Origin: Bog-366 sp963722555
GTDB lineage: Bacteria > Acidobacteriota > Terriglobia > UBA7540
Length of the DNA stretch: 64,000 nt
Direction of reading: 5' to 3'
Assembly (NCBI GenBank): GCA_963722555.1
Contig: CAVRNQ010000001.1
Location: 310,001-374,000, forward strand
Below the pieces are notes generated by a model. It was not told where the DNA came from, did not search any database, and saw nothing but the letters and a program-made list of their open reading frames with translations. The translations under genes and the position numbers were made by a program. Of this stretch, positions 8,734 through 18,255 are shown piece after piece. Numbering within the stretch: position 1 is the stretch's first letter; the number at the start of each line of letters is the position of its first letter.

Positions 8734-8786
8734 GTCAAGCGAAATCTGCAAGCTCCGGATGCCAAGCAAAATCAGCAAGTTCCGGA
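8734..8786. repeat. Two 24-bp direct repeats, IS21-like end remnant
   Basis: CAAGCGAAATCTGCAAGC.. (8736-8759) recurs as CAAGCAAAATCAGCAAGT.. (8763-8786), 27 bases apart, both ending in TCCGGA, and the block opens with TGTCAAG. Closely spaced sub-terminal repeats after a TG start are typical of IS21-family ends. No transposase is nearby, so this would be a solitary remnant. The family assignment is from memory of the pattern. Confidence 0.45.
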
Positions 8787-9153
8787 CACAGCTCGGGATT
8801 TCCAGCCCACTATACGAGCCTTCTGGTACTCTGGCAATAGTACGGACGTACTAGTCGCATTTCACAGAAACTCGTTGCTCAGGGCAGCCCGCGTTGCTGA
8901 CGGAGGAGGATAGCCGGCGGTCCCGCGGGGCGGTGTCGTGACCCCACACTTCCCCTGCGTGGTGAGAAACTCCGGCCAGCCAGAACTTACTCACCAAGAT
9001 CCGCGGACGCAGGCAGTTTCTTGCTCGCCCTGTCCAGGACGATGAGGACCAGAGGGGGCAGGCACCGGATTCTTCTGTTGCCTTGGGTTGACCCAACCGG
9101 GCACGAGTGGCATCATACTAACTTGGAGTTCGGGGCAACACGGAGTGTGCTGC
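8787..9153. other. Intergenic region upstream of the VWFA gene
   Basis: About 370 bases without a credible gene. It holds one perfect small palindrome, AGTACGGACGTACT, near 8838. A TTGACC at about 9088 lacks a well-spaced -10. It should contain the promoter of the VWFA-related gene. Confidence 0.4.
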
Positions 9154-10281
9154 ATGAAAAACCAGAGAGTGAATCTGCTGCTTATGTTTATCCTTGCACT
9201 GGGGACCGTCACGGTGCTGGCTTTGGCGAGTTTCCCCACGGAGGGGTTTGCCCAGTCCCAGTCGCAGACCGAGCAACAGCCCACCACGGGACCCCAGCCG
9301 GACGTGGGGGAAACGGTTCTGGTTCCCAAGAAGACCCAGCCGGCTACGGTACAACCCGAAAAGAAACCGGAGAGGATCAATCCCAACGAGATCTACACAC
9401 TCTCGACGTCCACGAACCTGGTCAACGTGGATGTGATGGTGGTGGACAACAATGGGAACCCCATCCAGAACCTGGGGAAGAAGAACTTCCAGCTTGCCGA
9501 CGACGGCGTGCCCCAGGCCGTCACGAACTTCGGGACGGGCGAAGCCCCCATGACCATCTGCATGCTGATTCAGTTCAACAACGGGACTTGGCAGTACCTG
9601 TATCTGGCGCTCCAGTACTCCTACCAGTTTCTGCAAGTGATTCAGCCCAAGGATTGGGTCGCGGTCGTCGCCTTCGACATGAAGCCTCAGATCCTCACAG
9701 ACTTCACCCAGGACCGCGGGGAAGTGAAAGGGGCCCTGGACAGCTTACGCATCCCGGGCTTCAGTGAATACAACCTGTACGATGCCCTGGCTTTCACCTT
9801 GGACCGCATGAAAGAGGTACACGGCCGGAAGGCAATTCTGGCGGTCGTCACCGGCATGGATAGCTTCAGTAAACTGACTTACGACCAGTGTCTGAAGATT
9901 GTGAAGGCCTCTGACACGGCCATCTACCCCCTCAGCATCGTGGAGTTCATGTCGATACGCAATCCCCGCTTTGAAAACATCAACACCTTGCAGGCCCGGA
10001 ACGCGCTGGACACGATTGCCAAATACTCCGGCGGTCAGGCTTATTTCCCACGCTTCGAAGCCGAACTGCCGGGCATGTACCAGCAAATCGCCGGGCAGCT
10101 CCGCACGCAATACAGCCTGGGATTTGTTCCTACCAACACCTCCAGAGACGGCAAGTTCCACAAGCTTAAGATTGAGGTGGTGGACGACCAGGGGAATCCC
10201 CTGAGAATCGTCAATGAGAAGGGCAAAGTGGTGAAGTACCACCTTGTGACCCGCGACGGCTACTACGCGCCGAAGAGCTAG
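9154..10281 (+). CDS. Acidobacterial VWFA-related secreted protein
   Basis: 375 residues from the ATG at 9154, the start that gives a proper signal peptide (MKNQRVNLLLMFILALGTVT). After a Gln/Pro/Thr-rich spacer comes the family opening (STNLVNVDVMVVDNNGNPIQ), then a von Willebrand A fold and the C-terminal QYSLGFVP region. This is the VWFA-related domain that is strongly expanded in Acidobacteriota. The usual metal-site DxSxS is absent: the equivalent strand reads CMLIQFNNGTWQ, so metal-dependent adhesion is doubtful. It acts outside the cytoplasm; its partner is unknown. It is convergent with purH, with a dyad repeat between them. Confidence 0.88.
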   Translation: MKNQRVNLLLMFILALGTVTVLALASFPTEGFAQSQSQTEQQPTTGPQPDVGETVLVPKKTQPATVQPEKKPERINPNEIYTLSTSTNLVNVDVMVVDNNGNPIQNLGKKNFQLADDGVPQAVTNFGTGEAPMTICMLIQFNNGTWQYLYLALQYSYQFLQVIQPKDWVAVVAFDMKPQILTDFTQDRGEVKGALDSLRIPGFSEYNLYDALAFTLDRMKEVHGRKAILAVVTGMDSFSKLTYDQCLKIVKASDTAIYPLSIVEFMSIRNPRFENINTLQARNALDTIAKYSGGQAYFPRFEAELPGMYQQIAGQLRTQYSLGFVPTNTSRDGKFHKLKIEVVDDQGNPLRIVNEKGKVVKYHLVTRDGYYAPKS

Positions 10282-10439
10282 GAGCCAGAAGTCAGGAGTG
10301 AGGAGTCAGAAGAGCGTTCCATCCACTCTCGGCTTGTTTCGTCTCAAACGCTGCGGAAAATACCATTGGCCTTCTACCCCAGCCTTTACCCAGGGCGGAG
10401 CCTGGAGTTCATTCTAACTCCTGGCTCCTGACTTCTTCT
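10282..10439. repeat. Inverted array of GGAGTCAG-type heptamers between convergent genes
   Basis: The left arm (10282-10310) carries GGAGCCAGAAGTCAGGAG and GAGGAGTCAGAAG. The right arm (10415-10440) carries the complement, CTAACTCCTGGCTCCTGACTTC. The transcript of either strand could fold into a long stem, and the repeat lies exactly between two convergent stop codons. A role as a bidirectional terminator is plausible. The same units occur at 12010-12224 and 53438-53523. Confidence 0.6.
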
Positions 10440-11993
10440 TCAATGTGAGAAGTGCCGCACTCCGGTCAGGACCATGGCCAGGCGATGCGAATTAGCCGCG
10501 GCGATGACTTCGTTATCGCGCACCGAGCCCCCGGGCTGGACGATCGCCGTGATGCCCACGCGCGCTGCCTCCTCGACTCCATCCGGAAAAGGAAAGAAGG
10601 CGTCCGAGGCGAGCACGGTGCCCTCCAGGGGGTGCTTCAGCTCCTGTGCCTTGGCGGCTCCCAGCTTGACGGAGTCCACGCGGCTCATCTGCCCCGCCCC
10701 CACGCCCACCAGGACTCCGGCGCGCGCATACACGATGGCATTTGATTTGACGTGTTTGACGACTCGCCAGGCAAAGACCAGGGCCTGACTTTCTTCCGCG
10801 GTCGGTTGGCGCTCCGTGACGCATTTCCACAGAGAAGGTTGTGCCGGCAAGGCATCGGGCGTTTGGACCAGTAGCCCGCCTCCCACCACCTTGAGCTGCA
10901 ACCCGTAGTCGTCCCCGGCCGTCGCCGACATGTCGAGGAGGCGAAGATTCTTCTTGCTGGCCAGCACTTCGAGCGCGGTCGCCTCAAAACCGGGAGCCAC
11001 GACGGCTTCCACAAACAGCTTGGACAATTCCTCTGCGGTCCCTCCGTCCAAGGCGCGGTTAAAGGCAATCACCGACCCAAAGGCTGAAACCGGGTCCACC
11101 TCCATGGCGCGCCGGTAGCTTTCCGCGAGGGTCGTGCCCGTGGCCACGCCGCAAGGGTTCGTGTGCTTGACGATGACGGTGGTCGGCTCCTCAAATTCCT
11201 GCACCAGCCGCCAGGCGGCCTCCAGGTCAACCAGGTTGTTGAAGGAAAGTTCCTTGCCCTGGAGCTGTGGCGCGGCCGCCAAGCCCCGCCCGGCCGCGGC
11301 GGGATGGCGATAGAGGGCCGCCTTCTGGTGAGGGTTTTCGCCGTACCGCAGGTCCGCCAGCTTGCGGTAGTTCAAGTGGAGCGCCTCGGGCAACTCTCCC
11401 TCCTCAGATTTTTGAAGGGTTGTGGAGATGGCGCCGTCATAGGCGGCCGTGGTTGCGAAGGCCTTCCGCGCCAGGCGGGCACGCGTCTCCCGCGAAACAT
11501 TTCCGCCATTCTTCCGCAGTTCTTCCAGGACGGCCGGGTAGTCGGCAGCGTCGACGAGAACTGTGACGTCCTCGCAGTTTTTCGCCGCCGAACGGATCAT
11601 CGAGGGACCGCCAATGTCGATGTTCTCGATCAACTCTTCCCGCGACACGCCGGGCTTCGCCGCCGTTTTTTCGAAGGGATAAAGATTCACCACGACCAGG
11701 TCGATGTACTCGATGCCGTGCTCCCGCACTTGCGCCTGGTGCTGAGCATTCGAGCGGATGGCCAGGAGGCCTCCGTGGACTTTGGGATGGAGAGTCTTAA
11801 CGCGGCCATCGAGCATTTCCGGAAACCCCGTCAAATCCGCCACGTCGCGCACTTTCAGGCCCTTCTCGCGGAGCAGTTTGGCCGTACCGCCGGTGGAGAG
11901 CAGTTCGACGCCCAGCGCGGCAAGCCCGGCAGCCAGTTCGGCCACACCGGTCTTGTCGCTGACGCTAATCAGCGCCCGAGAAATCTTACGCAT
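10440..11993 (-). CDS. purH: Bifunctional AICAR formyltransferase / IMP cyclohydrolase
   Basis: 517 residues, full length. It catalyses the last two steps of de novo purine synthesis in the cytoplasm: formylation of AICAR with 10-formyl-THF, then ring closure to IMP. The N-terminal MGS-like cyclohydrolase domain is seen in ALISVSDKTG, LLSTGGTAKLL and VVNLYPFEKT. The transformylase domain follows with the hallmark KHTNPCG, then SNAIVYAR and the C-terminal GGSVRDNEVI. The ATG at 11993 follows AAGGAGCC. No other purine gene is next to it. Upstream lie GGAGTCAG-type repeats. Confidence 0.97.
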   Translation of the reverse strand: MRKISRALISVSDKTGVAELAAGLAALGVELLSTGGTAKLLREKGLKVRDVADLTGFPEMLDGRVKTLHPKVHGGLLAIRSNAQHQAQVREHGIEYIDLVVVNLYPFEKTAAKPGVSREELIENIDIGGPSMIRSAAKNCEDVTVLVDAADYPAVLEELRKNGGNVSRETRARLARKAFATTAAYDGAISTTLQKSEEGELPEALHLNYRKLADLRYGENPHQKAALYRHPAAAGRGLAAAPQLQGKELSFNNLVDLEAAWRLVQEFEEPTTVIVKHTNPCGVATGTTLAESYRRAMEVDPVSAFGSVIAFNRALDGGTAEELSKLFVEAVVAPGFEATALEVLASKKNLRLLDMSATAGDDYGLQLKVVGGGLLVQTPDALPAQPSLWKCVTERQPTAEESQALVFAWRVVKHVKSNAIVYARAGVLVGVGAGQMSRVDSVKLGAAKAQELKHPLEGTVLASDAFFPFPDGVEEAARVGITAIVQPGGSVRDNEVIAAANSHRLAMVLTGVRHFSH

Positions 11994-12009
11994 GCAGGCT
12001 CCTTTGGTA

Positions 12010-12224
12010 AGAACTAGGAGTCAGGAGCTAGGAGTCAGGAGCCAGGAGGCAGAATTCCAATCCCCGCCCAAACAAAGCCAAGGTGGAAAACTGCGATATC
12101 GGATTACGAGTGGTAGAGCATCCGTGACATCTGCTGTGAGCCTAGGGTAGAAAGAAAGCGCCAGCCTTCTGACTCCTGACTTCTAACTCCTGTCTGCTGA
12201 CTCCTGAATTCTGGCTCCTGACTT
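12010..12224. repeat. Inverted heptamer repeat upstream of purH
   Basis: The left arm (12010-12055) is a run of AGGAGTCAGGAGCTAGGAGT units. The right arm (12163-12224) is the complementary CTGACTCCTGACTTCTAACT type. About 105 bases of non-repeated sequence lie between. It sits between the MXAN_5187-type gene and purH, both on the minus strand, so it is in the purH leader or a terminator of the upstream gene. Confidence 0.6.
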
Positions 12225-12231
12225 GATTTAC

Positions 12232-12789
12232 TCAATCCGCCTTCGTGGCCTTGAACTTGACCTTGCCTCCCTCGACCGAGACCGAGAACTGCACCTTGTC
12301 GCAGCCCAGCTTATCTTTGACCTGTTTGGTCTTGTCCTGGATGAATTTCTGGAAAGCTGCGGCATCGAGGCCGGCGGTACGATCTCCGGCTCGCCGCTTG
12401 GCATCCTGCATGGCGCGCAGGAGTTGCTCGACTTTCCCGGTTTCCTTCGCCGGATCGGAGCAGACCACCCGCACCACGCCATCGCCCGGCGGCGCTTCCC
12501 CATGGCGCTTCGGCGTGCCGGTCAGGCTGCGGCCTTCTTCCTTTTCCTGAAGCTTCCGCCGCCAAAGCTGGCTGTTTATCGCGTACTTCTGCACGAGCGT
12601 GGCAAACCGGTAGCGCTGGCTGAAATTCAGCTTGGACTGGTCGGCGGAATTACGCTTGATGAGATTCTCCACCCGGTACAGGGTATCGTGCGGAGGGCGA
12701 GGAGAGCTGCCGTTGAAATAGATCTCGTATTCAACCTTGAGGCGGCGGATATCGTCTTCTAACTTGTTGAGTTCCTCGTCAACTGTCAC
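12232..12789 (-). CDS. Coiled-coil protein of the MXAN_5187 C-terminal-domain type
   Basis: 185-residue cytoplasmic protein. The first half is helical and charged (LNKLEDDIRRLKVEYEIYF, then RVENLIKRN and LNFSQRYRFATLVQKY); the tail is a small, Lys-rich, possibly beta domain (VQFSVSVEGGKVKFKATKAD). I recognise the pattern as that of proteins annotated with the MXAN_5187 C-terminal domain in Myxococcota and Acidobacteriota. No enzymatic motif is seen and the function is unknown. It is divergent from the GH42 gene across a 266-base gap that contains a large hairpin. Confidence 0.75.
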   Translation of the reverse strand: MTVDEELNKLEDDIRRLKVEYEIYFNGSSPRPPHDTLYRVENLIKRNSADQSKLNFSQRYRFATLVQKYAINSQLWRRKLQEKEEGRSLTGTPKRHGEAPPGDGVVRVVCSDPAKETGKVEQLLRAMQDAKRRAGDRTAGLDAAAFQKFIQDKTKQVKDKLGCDKVQFSVSVEGGKVKFKATKAD

Positions 12790-12900
12790 CGGAGAACCTC
12801 ACCTTCAGGTCAATCCAGGGAATTATACTCCTATCGAAACAAGGCGCGCCAATTGGAAAGTTGACGCCCCCAGCCGGCTGTGTTGAAATGTCGGCGGTCG

Positions 12901-12966
12901 TGCCCTGCTCCCCTTTCTCCACCCGAAATCATATTCCCTTTCGTGTGGATTCAGGGGAGCAGGGCA
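12901..12966. repeat. Long perfect hairpin in a divergent intergenic region
   Basis: The arms TGCCCTGCTCCCCT (12901-12914) and AGGGGAGCAGGGCA (12953-12966) pair perfectly over 14 bases. Inside are further matched segments, TCCAC/GTGGA and GAAA/TTTC, so nearly the whole 66 bases fold. There is no T-run, so it is not an obvious terminator. It could be an operator, an RNA structure in a 5' leader, or a lone repeat. Confidence 0.6.
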
Positions 12967-13055
12967 GTCAGAGATCTCATATCTACATGTAATAACCAAG
13001 ATCATCAATGCGCAGTTCCTTATGGCGCGGCCTAGGGTTCCCTAAAGGAGGCTGT

Positions 13056-15293
13056 ATGAAACGATTTCTTGCAGGCTTCATGATTTCACTCATGATTTCC
13101 GCGGCTGGCGCCCTCGCCGGCCAGCGACCCTACGAAGTAGGCACCGTTTATATTTTTCTTCCTTCGACGAGCAACGAACAGATCGTCCGCGACCTGGAAA
13201 CCATCGCTGCGACCGGCATCAACACGATCGAAATCTGCCCGTCCTTTCTGCTGACGCCTGGAAACCCCCAGCCGGACTTCTCCAAGACCGATCTCATTCT
13301 GAAGACCTCCGAGCGCCTGGGCCTCCGCGTCATGCCCACGGTTTTCTGGAGCGGGCTGCTTCCAGACTACGCTGAGGCAAAATGGCCGGATCGGTTCTCG
13401 CCTATCATTGATGGCGAGGGTCGCGAGGCGAGGCTCTCCTATGCCAACCCGGAAGTCATGCGTCTGATCGACGACTACTCCATCATCACCGTCCAACACT
13501 TTAAGGATTCCCCCTCCGTGATTGCCTATAACATCTGGGACGAACCACACATGGAGGGCTTCTCCTTATCCGCAGGTGAACGGCGAGGGGGAGGTGGCGA
13601 TCCGCACTTCGACCGTTGGTTCGAGGAATGGGGACTGAAAAAGTATGGAAGCCCCTCCGCCTGGTACCTTCAGTGGAACGACCCGCTGCTGAACCAGGAG
13701 TACGCAGGATTTGATCGCCCGCTGTTCTACTGGTACGCCACCGGCCACATCCTGCAACATCTGAACGAACTGGTGAAATCCATCGACCCGGTGCATCCCA
13801 CCCGGACCCATGACGTGGGCAGTACCGTGGTCAGCGGGGGGGTGAACATTTATCGACAGGATGACTGGACGATGTCGAAATTCGTCGACGAATATGGACT
13901 GTCCTATTATCCCGATATTCCTGCGCGTGGCGCCGAAGACAATCCGGAACAGCTCGCCAAAGAGAAGGCCCTGTGGGACACGCCCTGGACGACCAGCCTG
14001 GAGCTGACCTCGGCCCACGACGCGGCCACGGTCAGCGGCAAGCCCTTCGTGATTCCGGAAGTGCAGACGGGTCCCCAGACCGGGTTCACTCGCTACGGCG
14101 ACGAGCCGGGTGCCATTTTCGACTACAACCGGATTCATATGCTGGCCTGGCAAATGGCGGCGCATGACGCCAAGGCGATGTACTTCTGGCAGTGGCGTCC
14201 CCACATGGACGAGTGGCAGGCCTTCGGACGCGGACTCGCAGCCTCCGACGGCAGCATCACACCCCGCGCCGTGGCCGCCGGGGACGCCGCCCGGGCGCTG
14301 AATTCGGACTCGGACCTTTTCCTGGATAGTAAACCGCTGGCTCCGCAGGTGGCCGTGGTCTACGATGTGGTGGGCGACCTGAAGGCCGTGGCACAGAGAG
14401 GCGATTGGGGATCCTATACAACCCGCAATATGATCGGGATCTACCGCGCGTTGTGGAAAGACCAGGTGCGCCTCAACATCCTCGACGGGCGGCAAGTGAC
14501 GGCCGACAGCCTGAAGCCGTACAAGTTGGTCATTTTCCCCTTCTACCTGTGTCTCCGCAAGAATGTGGCTGAAGCCATCGAAACTTACGTGGCGGGTGGC
14601 GGCACGGTGCTTGCGGACGCCCGCTTCGGTATCATCAACGAACTCGACCGGGGTTATAAGGTGAATCCCGGGCTGGGCATGGAAAAGGTGTTCGGAGCGC
14701 GGCGTCACGACTTGGTTGCCAGCCACAATGCGTATGAAGTTCGCATCACGGACCCGGCTGGACTGCTGAACGGTGTTACGCTGCCCAACCACCTGGTGGG
14801 CCGCGTGTTTCGAGAAGAATTGCAGCTCGAAAAAGGTAGCGAAGGCGAAGTTGTAGCGGTCTTCGAAAAAACCGGTACGCCCGCCGTGGTGGTGCGGCGC
14901 ACGGGCAAAGGGCAGACCATCCTTCTGGCGTTCTCGCTGGGCATCCCGCTGCTGGAAAACCAGGATCCCGGCGCCGCGGCATTGCTGCAGGCAATCTGCA
15001 AATCTGCCGGGGTAAAACCTCCCATCCGGCTTACGACTGCGCCCAACGCAGGGCCGGTGGAAGCCGTGGTGCATTCCCGGGGCCGCGAGGATGAACGGCT
15101 CGTCTACGTGCTGAATTGGGGGCACGCCCAAGCGAACGTCACGGCGGAACTGCCCTGGCCCGGACAGGCGCGCCTGCAGGGGGAAGACATGGTATCGGGC
15201 CGCGCGGTCGAGGTCGAGCACAGGGAGAACCGGGCTGTCTTCACCTTAAGCCTTCCCGCGGACCATGCCGCGGCCGTGCATCTCCAGCCTTGA
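13056..15293 (+). CDS. Exported GH42-type glycoside hydrolase (beta-galactosidase-like)
   Basis: 745 residues from the ATG at 13056, preceded by the strong AAAGGAGG site. A signal peptide (MKRFLAGFMISLMISAAGAL) sends it to the periplasm or beyond. The TIM barrel carries the GH42-style acid/base glutamate in NIWDEP (Glu163) and a candidate nucleophile in IPEVQTG (Glu335). A flavodoxin/GATase-like trimerisation domain follows (VAVVYDVVGDL, YVAGGGTVLADARFG), then a small beta C-terminal domain. It probably releases galactose or a related sugar from oligosaccharides; GH42-like enzymes vary in substrate. It leads a same-strand run with the AGE-family protein 47 bases downstream. Confidence 0.85.
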   Translation: MKRFLAGFMISLMISAAGALAGQRPYEVGTVYIFLPSTSNEQIVRDLETIAATGINTIEICPSFLLTPGNPQPDFSKTDLILKTSERLGLRVMPTVFWSGLLPDYAEAKWPDRFSPIIDGEGREARLSYANPEVMRLIDDYSIITVQHFKDSPSVIAYNIWDEPHMEGFSLSAGERRGGGGDPHFDRWFEEWGLKKYGSPSAWYLQWNDPLLNQEYAGFDRPLFYWYATGHILQHLNELVKSIDPVHPTRTHDVGSTVVSGGVNIYRQDDWTMSKFVDEYGLSYYPDIPARGAEDNPEQLAKEKALWDTPWTTSLELTSAHDAATVSGKPFVIPEVQTGPQTGFTRYGDEPGAIFDYNRIHMLAWQMAAHDAKAMYFWQWRPHMDEWQAFGRGLAASDGSITPRAVAAGDAARALNSDSDLFLDSKPLAPQVAVVYDVVGDLKAVAQRGDWGSYTTRNMIGIYRALWKDQVRLNILDGRQVTADSLKPYKLVIFPFYLCLRKNVAEAIETYVAGGGTVLADARFGIINELDRGYKVNPGLGMEKVFGARRHDLVASHNAYEVRITDPAGLLNGVTLPNHLVGRVFREELQLEKGSEGEVVAVFEKTGTPAVVVRRTGKGQTILLAFSLGIPLLENQDPGAAALLQAICKSAGVKPPIRLTTAPNAGPVEAVVHSRGREDERLVYVLNWGHAQANVTAELPWPGQARLQGEDMVSGRAVEVEHRENRAVFTLSLPADHAAAVHLQP

Positions 15294-15340
15294 GGATGCT
15301 GTCCGCTTTCCGGTGAAAAGAATCGAGGGGGTACAGAAAA

Positions 15341-16750
15341 GTGAAACGACGTGCGTTTATCGAATTGCTCGGAGCATCTGCCGTTCAGTTCGGGGCTGCG
15401 GGCCCTGCCCAGGCTCGCCGTGCCGCCGAACCCCAGAGGGGCGCGACGGCGCCTGCGGAAGTGCGGTTGGCAGGCATGAGCCTGGCGGGATTGCGGCAAG
15501 AGTTCTACGACCGGCTTTTCCAGGTGCTGCTTCCTTTCTGGGACAAACACGGAATCGACCACGAGAACGGCGGCATCATTTGCAGTCTGGACTTCGACGG
15601 CACGCGGGTGAATACCGAAAAGATGCTCTGGTTCCAGGGGCGTGCCATCTGGGTTTACAGTTTTCTCTATAACCATTTCGGCAAGAATCCCCAGTACCTG
15701 GAGGTGGCGAGAAAAACCAAGGAGTTCGTGTTCAAGTACGCCCTGCAGAAAGACGGCTGGTGGGCGGAAGAGTTATCGCAGGAAGGGAAAGTGCTGCGGC
15801 CCTTCAGCGGCGACACGGAAGGGATGTACTTCATCGCCGAAGGCCTCCAGGAATACGCCGTTGCCAGCGGCGATGACCCATCCCGCGAAATCGCCTTCGC
15901 CCTCTTCAAGAAACTCTTCCGGTATTTCAACAGTCCGGATTTCCGCTACCGGGGAGCGGATTTTCAGTATCTGTGGAACAGCCAGCGCGCCGTGCGGCCG
16001 CAGGGGCTGTGGTTTCTGAATCTCTGCCTCGCGACCCAAATGCTGGCGCGGTGGAACGACGCGGAAATCGCCGAGATCGCCGATCAGAGCGTGGACGCGA
16101 TCATGAACAAACACTACCGTCCCGACATCGGCCTGAATACCGAGATGTTGTATTCCGACTTCAGCCGGCCGGACGAGGAGGCCGTAAAGTCGCGTCTGGG
16201 CCACAGCATCGAGGCCTTGTGGATGGTCATGGACGAGGCGACCCGGCGCCAGGATGACGTTCTCTGGAAGACCTGTGTGGAGCGCATTCATCACCATCTC
16301 GACGTGGGTTGGGACCACATCTATGGCGGACTCGTGCAATGGATCAACGTGGATCACCCCTGTTACGAGTGGCCGGTGGAGACTCCTCCGGGCACCCATC
16401 TCGAATTGCATTTCAAGGGTGAGTATGAATACATGAAGTCGCTGTGGGCGCTGAATGAAGTGCTGGTCGCGACTCTCGAAGTCTTCCGGCGTACGGGCGC
16501 GGCGTGGGCGGCAAGCTACTTCGAGCTGGCATACCAGACGATTAACGAGAAATTCTCGCAGAAGGGGCGCGGTTACCCAGCCGGCTACATCCTTTTCGCT
16601 GATCGCCGGATCACGCCCCAGCCTCATGTGGGCCGCCAGGACAACTATCACCCCCTGCGCCAACTGATGTTGAACATATTGACTCTGGACGAAATGATCC
16701 GGAGCGGTGGGGGTCCGCACCGGCAGGCAAATGATAGAATAGCGCCATGA
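15341..16750 (+). CDS. AGE-family sugar epimerase/isomerase, exported
   Basis: 469 residues from GTG at 15341. The N-acylglucosamine 2-epimerase family folds as an (alpha/alpha)6 barrel and isomerises sugars. Family motifs include WFQGRAIWVYS, EEALWM-type helices (SIEALWMVMDEA) and two histidine-bearing segments, LGHS and LELHFKGEYEYMKSLW. The N-terminus KRRAFIELLGASAVQFGAAG is a twin-arginine-like signal, which is unusual because classical members are cytoplasmic. The C-terminus GRQDNYHPLRQLM is conserved in the group. Together with GH42 it suggests a sugar liberated outside the cytoplasm is modified there. The exact substrate is unknown. Confidence 0.85.
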   Translation: MKRRAFIELLGASAVQFGAAGPAQARRAAEPQRGATAPAEVRLAGMSLAGLRQEFYDRLFQVLLPFWDKHGIDHENGGIICSLDFDGTRVNTEKMLWFQGRAIWVYSFLYNHFGKNPQYLEVARKTKEFVFKYALQKDGWWAEELSQEGKVLRPFSGDTEGMYFIAEGLQEYAVASGDDPSREIAFALFKKLFRYFNSPDFRYRGADFQYLWNSQRAVRPQGLWFLNLCLATQMLARWNDAEIAEIADQSVDAIMNKHYRPDIGLNTEMLYSDFSRPDEEAVKSRLGHSIEALWMVMDEATRRQDDVLWKTCVERIHHHLDVGWDHIYGGLVQWINVDHPCYEWPVETPPGTHLELHFKGEYEYMKSLWALNEVLVATLEVFRRTGAAWAASYFELAYQTINEKFSQKGRGYPAGYILFADRRITPQPHVGRQDNYHPLRQLMLNILTLDEMIRSGGGPHRQANDRIAP

Positions 16751-16843
16751 ATCGGAGAACATCTCCAGGCGCCGGGGCGAGCCTGGCGGTCAGCCGCATA
16801 GTGGCGTGCCTGTTGCCTCGGGAATCAAGGATCGGAAGCGGCT

Positions 16844-18241
<1,398 letters not shown>

Positions 18242-18255
18242 GTGCCAGGCACACC

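Noticed and set aside
13566..15221. 551-codon minus-strand frame opposite the GH42 gene
   Set aside because: Shadow frame: no conserved motif, no ribosome site, and the plus strand encodes a clear glycosidase.
16751..16843. Possible tRNA-Sec (selC) just before selA
   Set aside because: The segment has some GC-rich pairing, but no long acceptor stem, no UCA anticodon and no T-arm signature.
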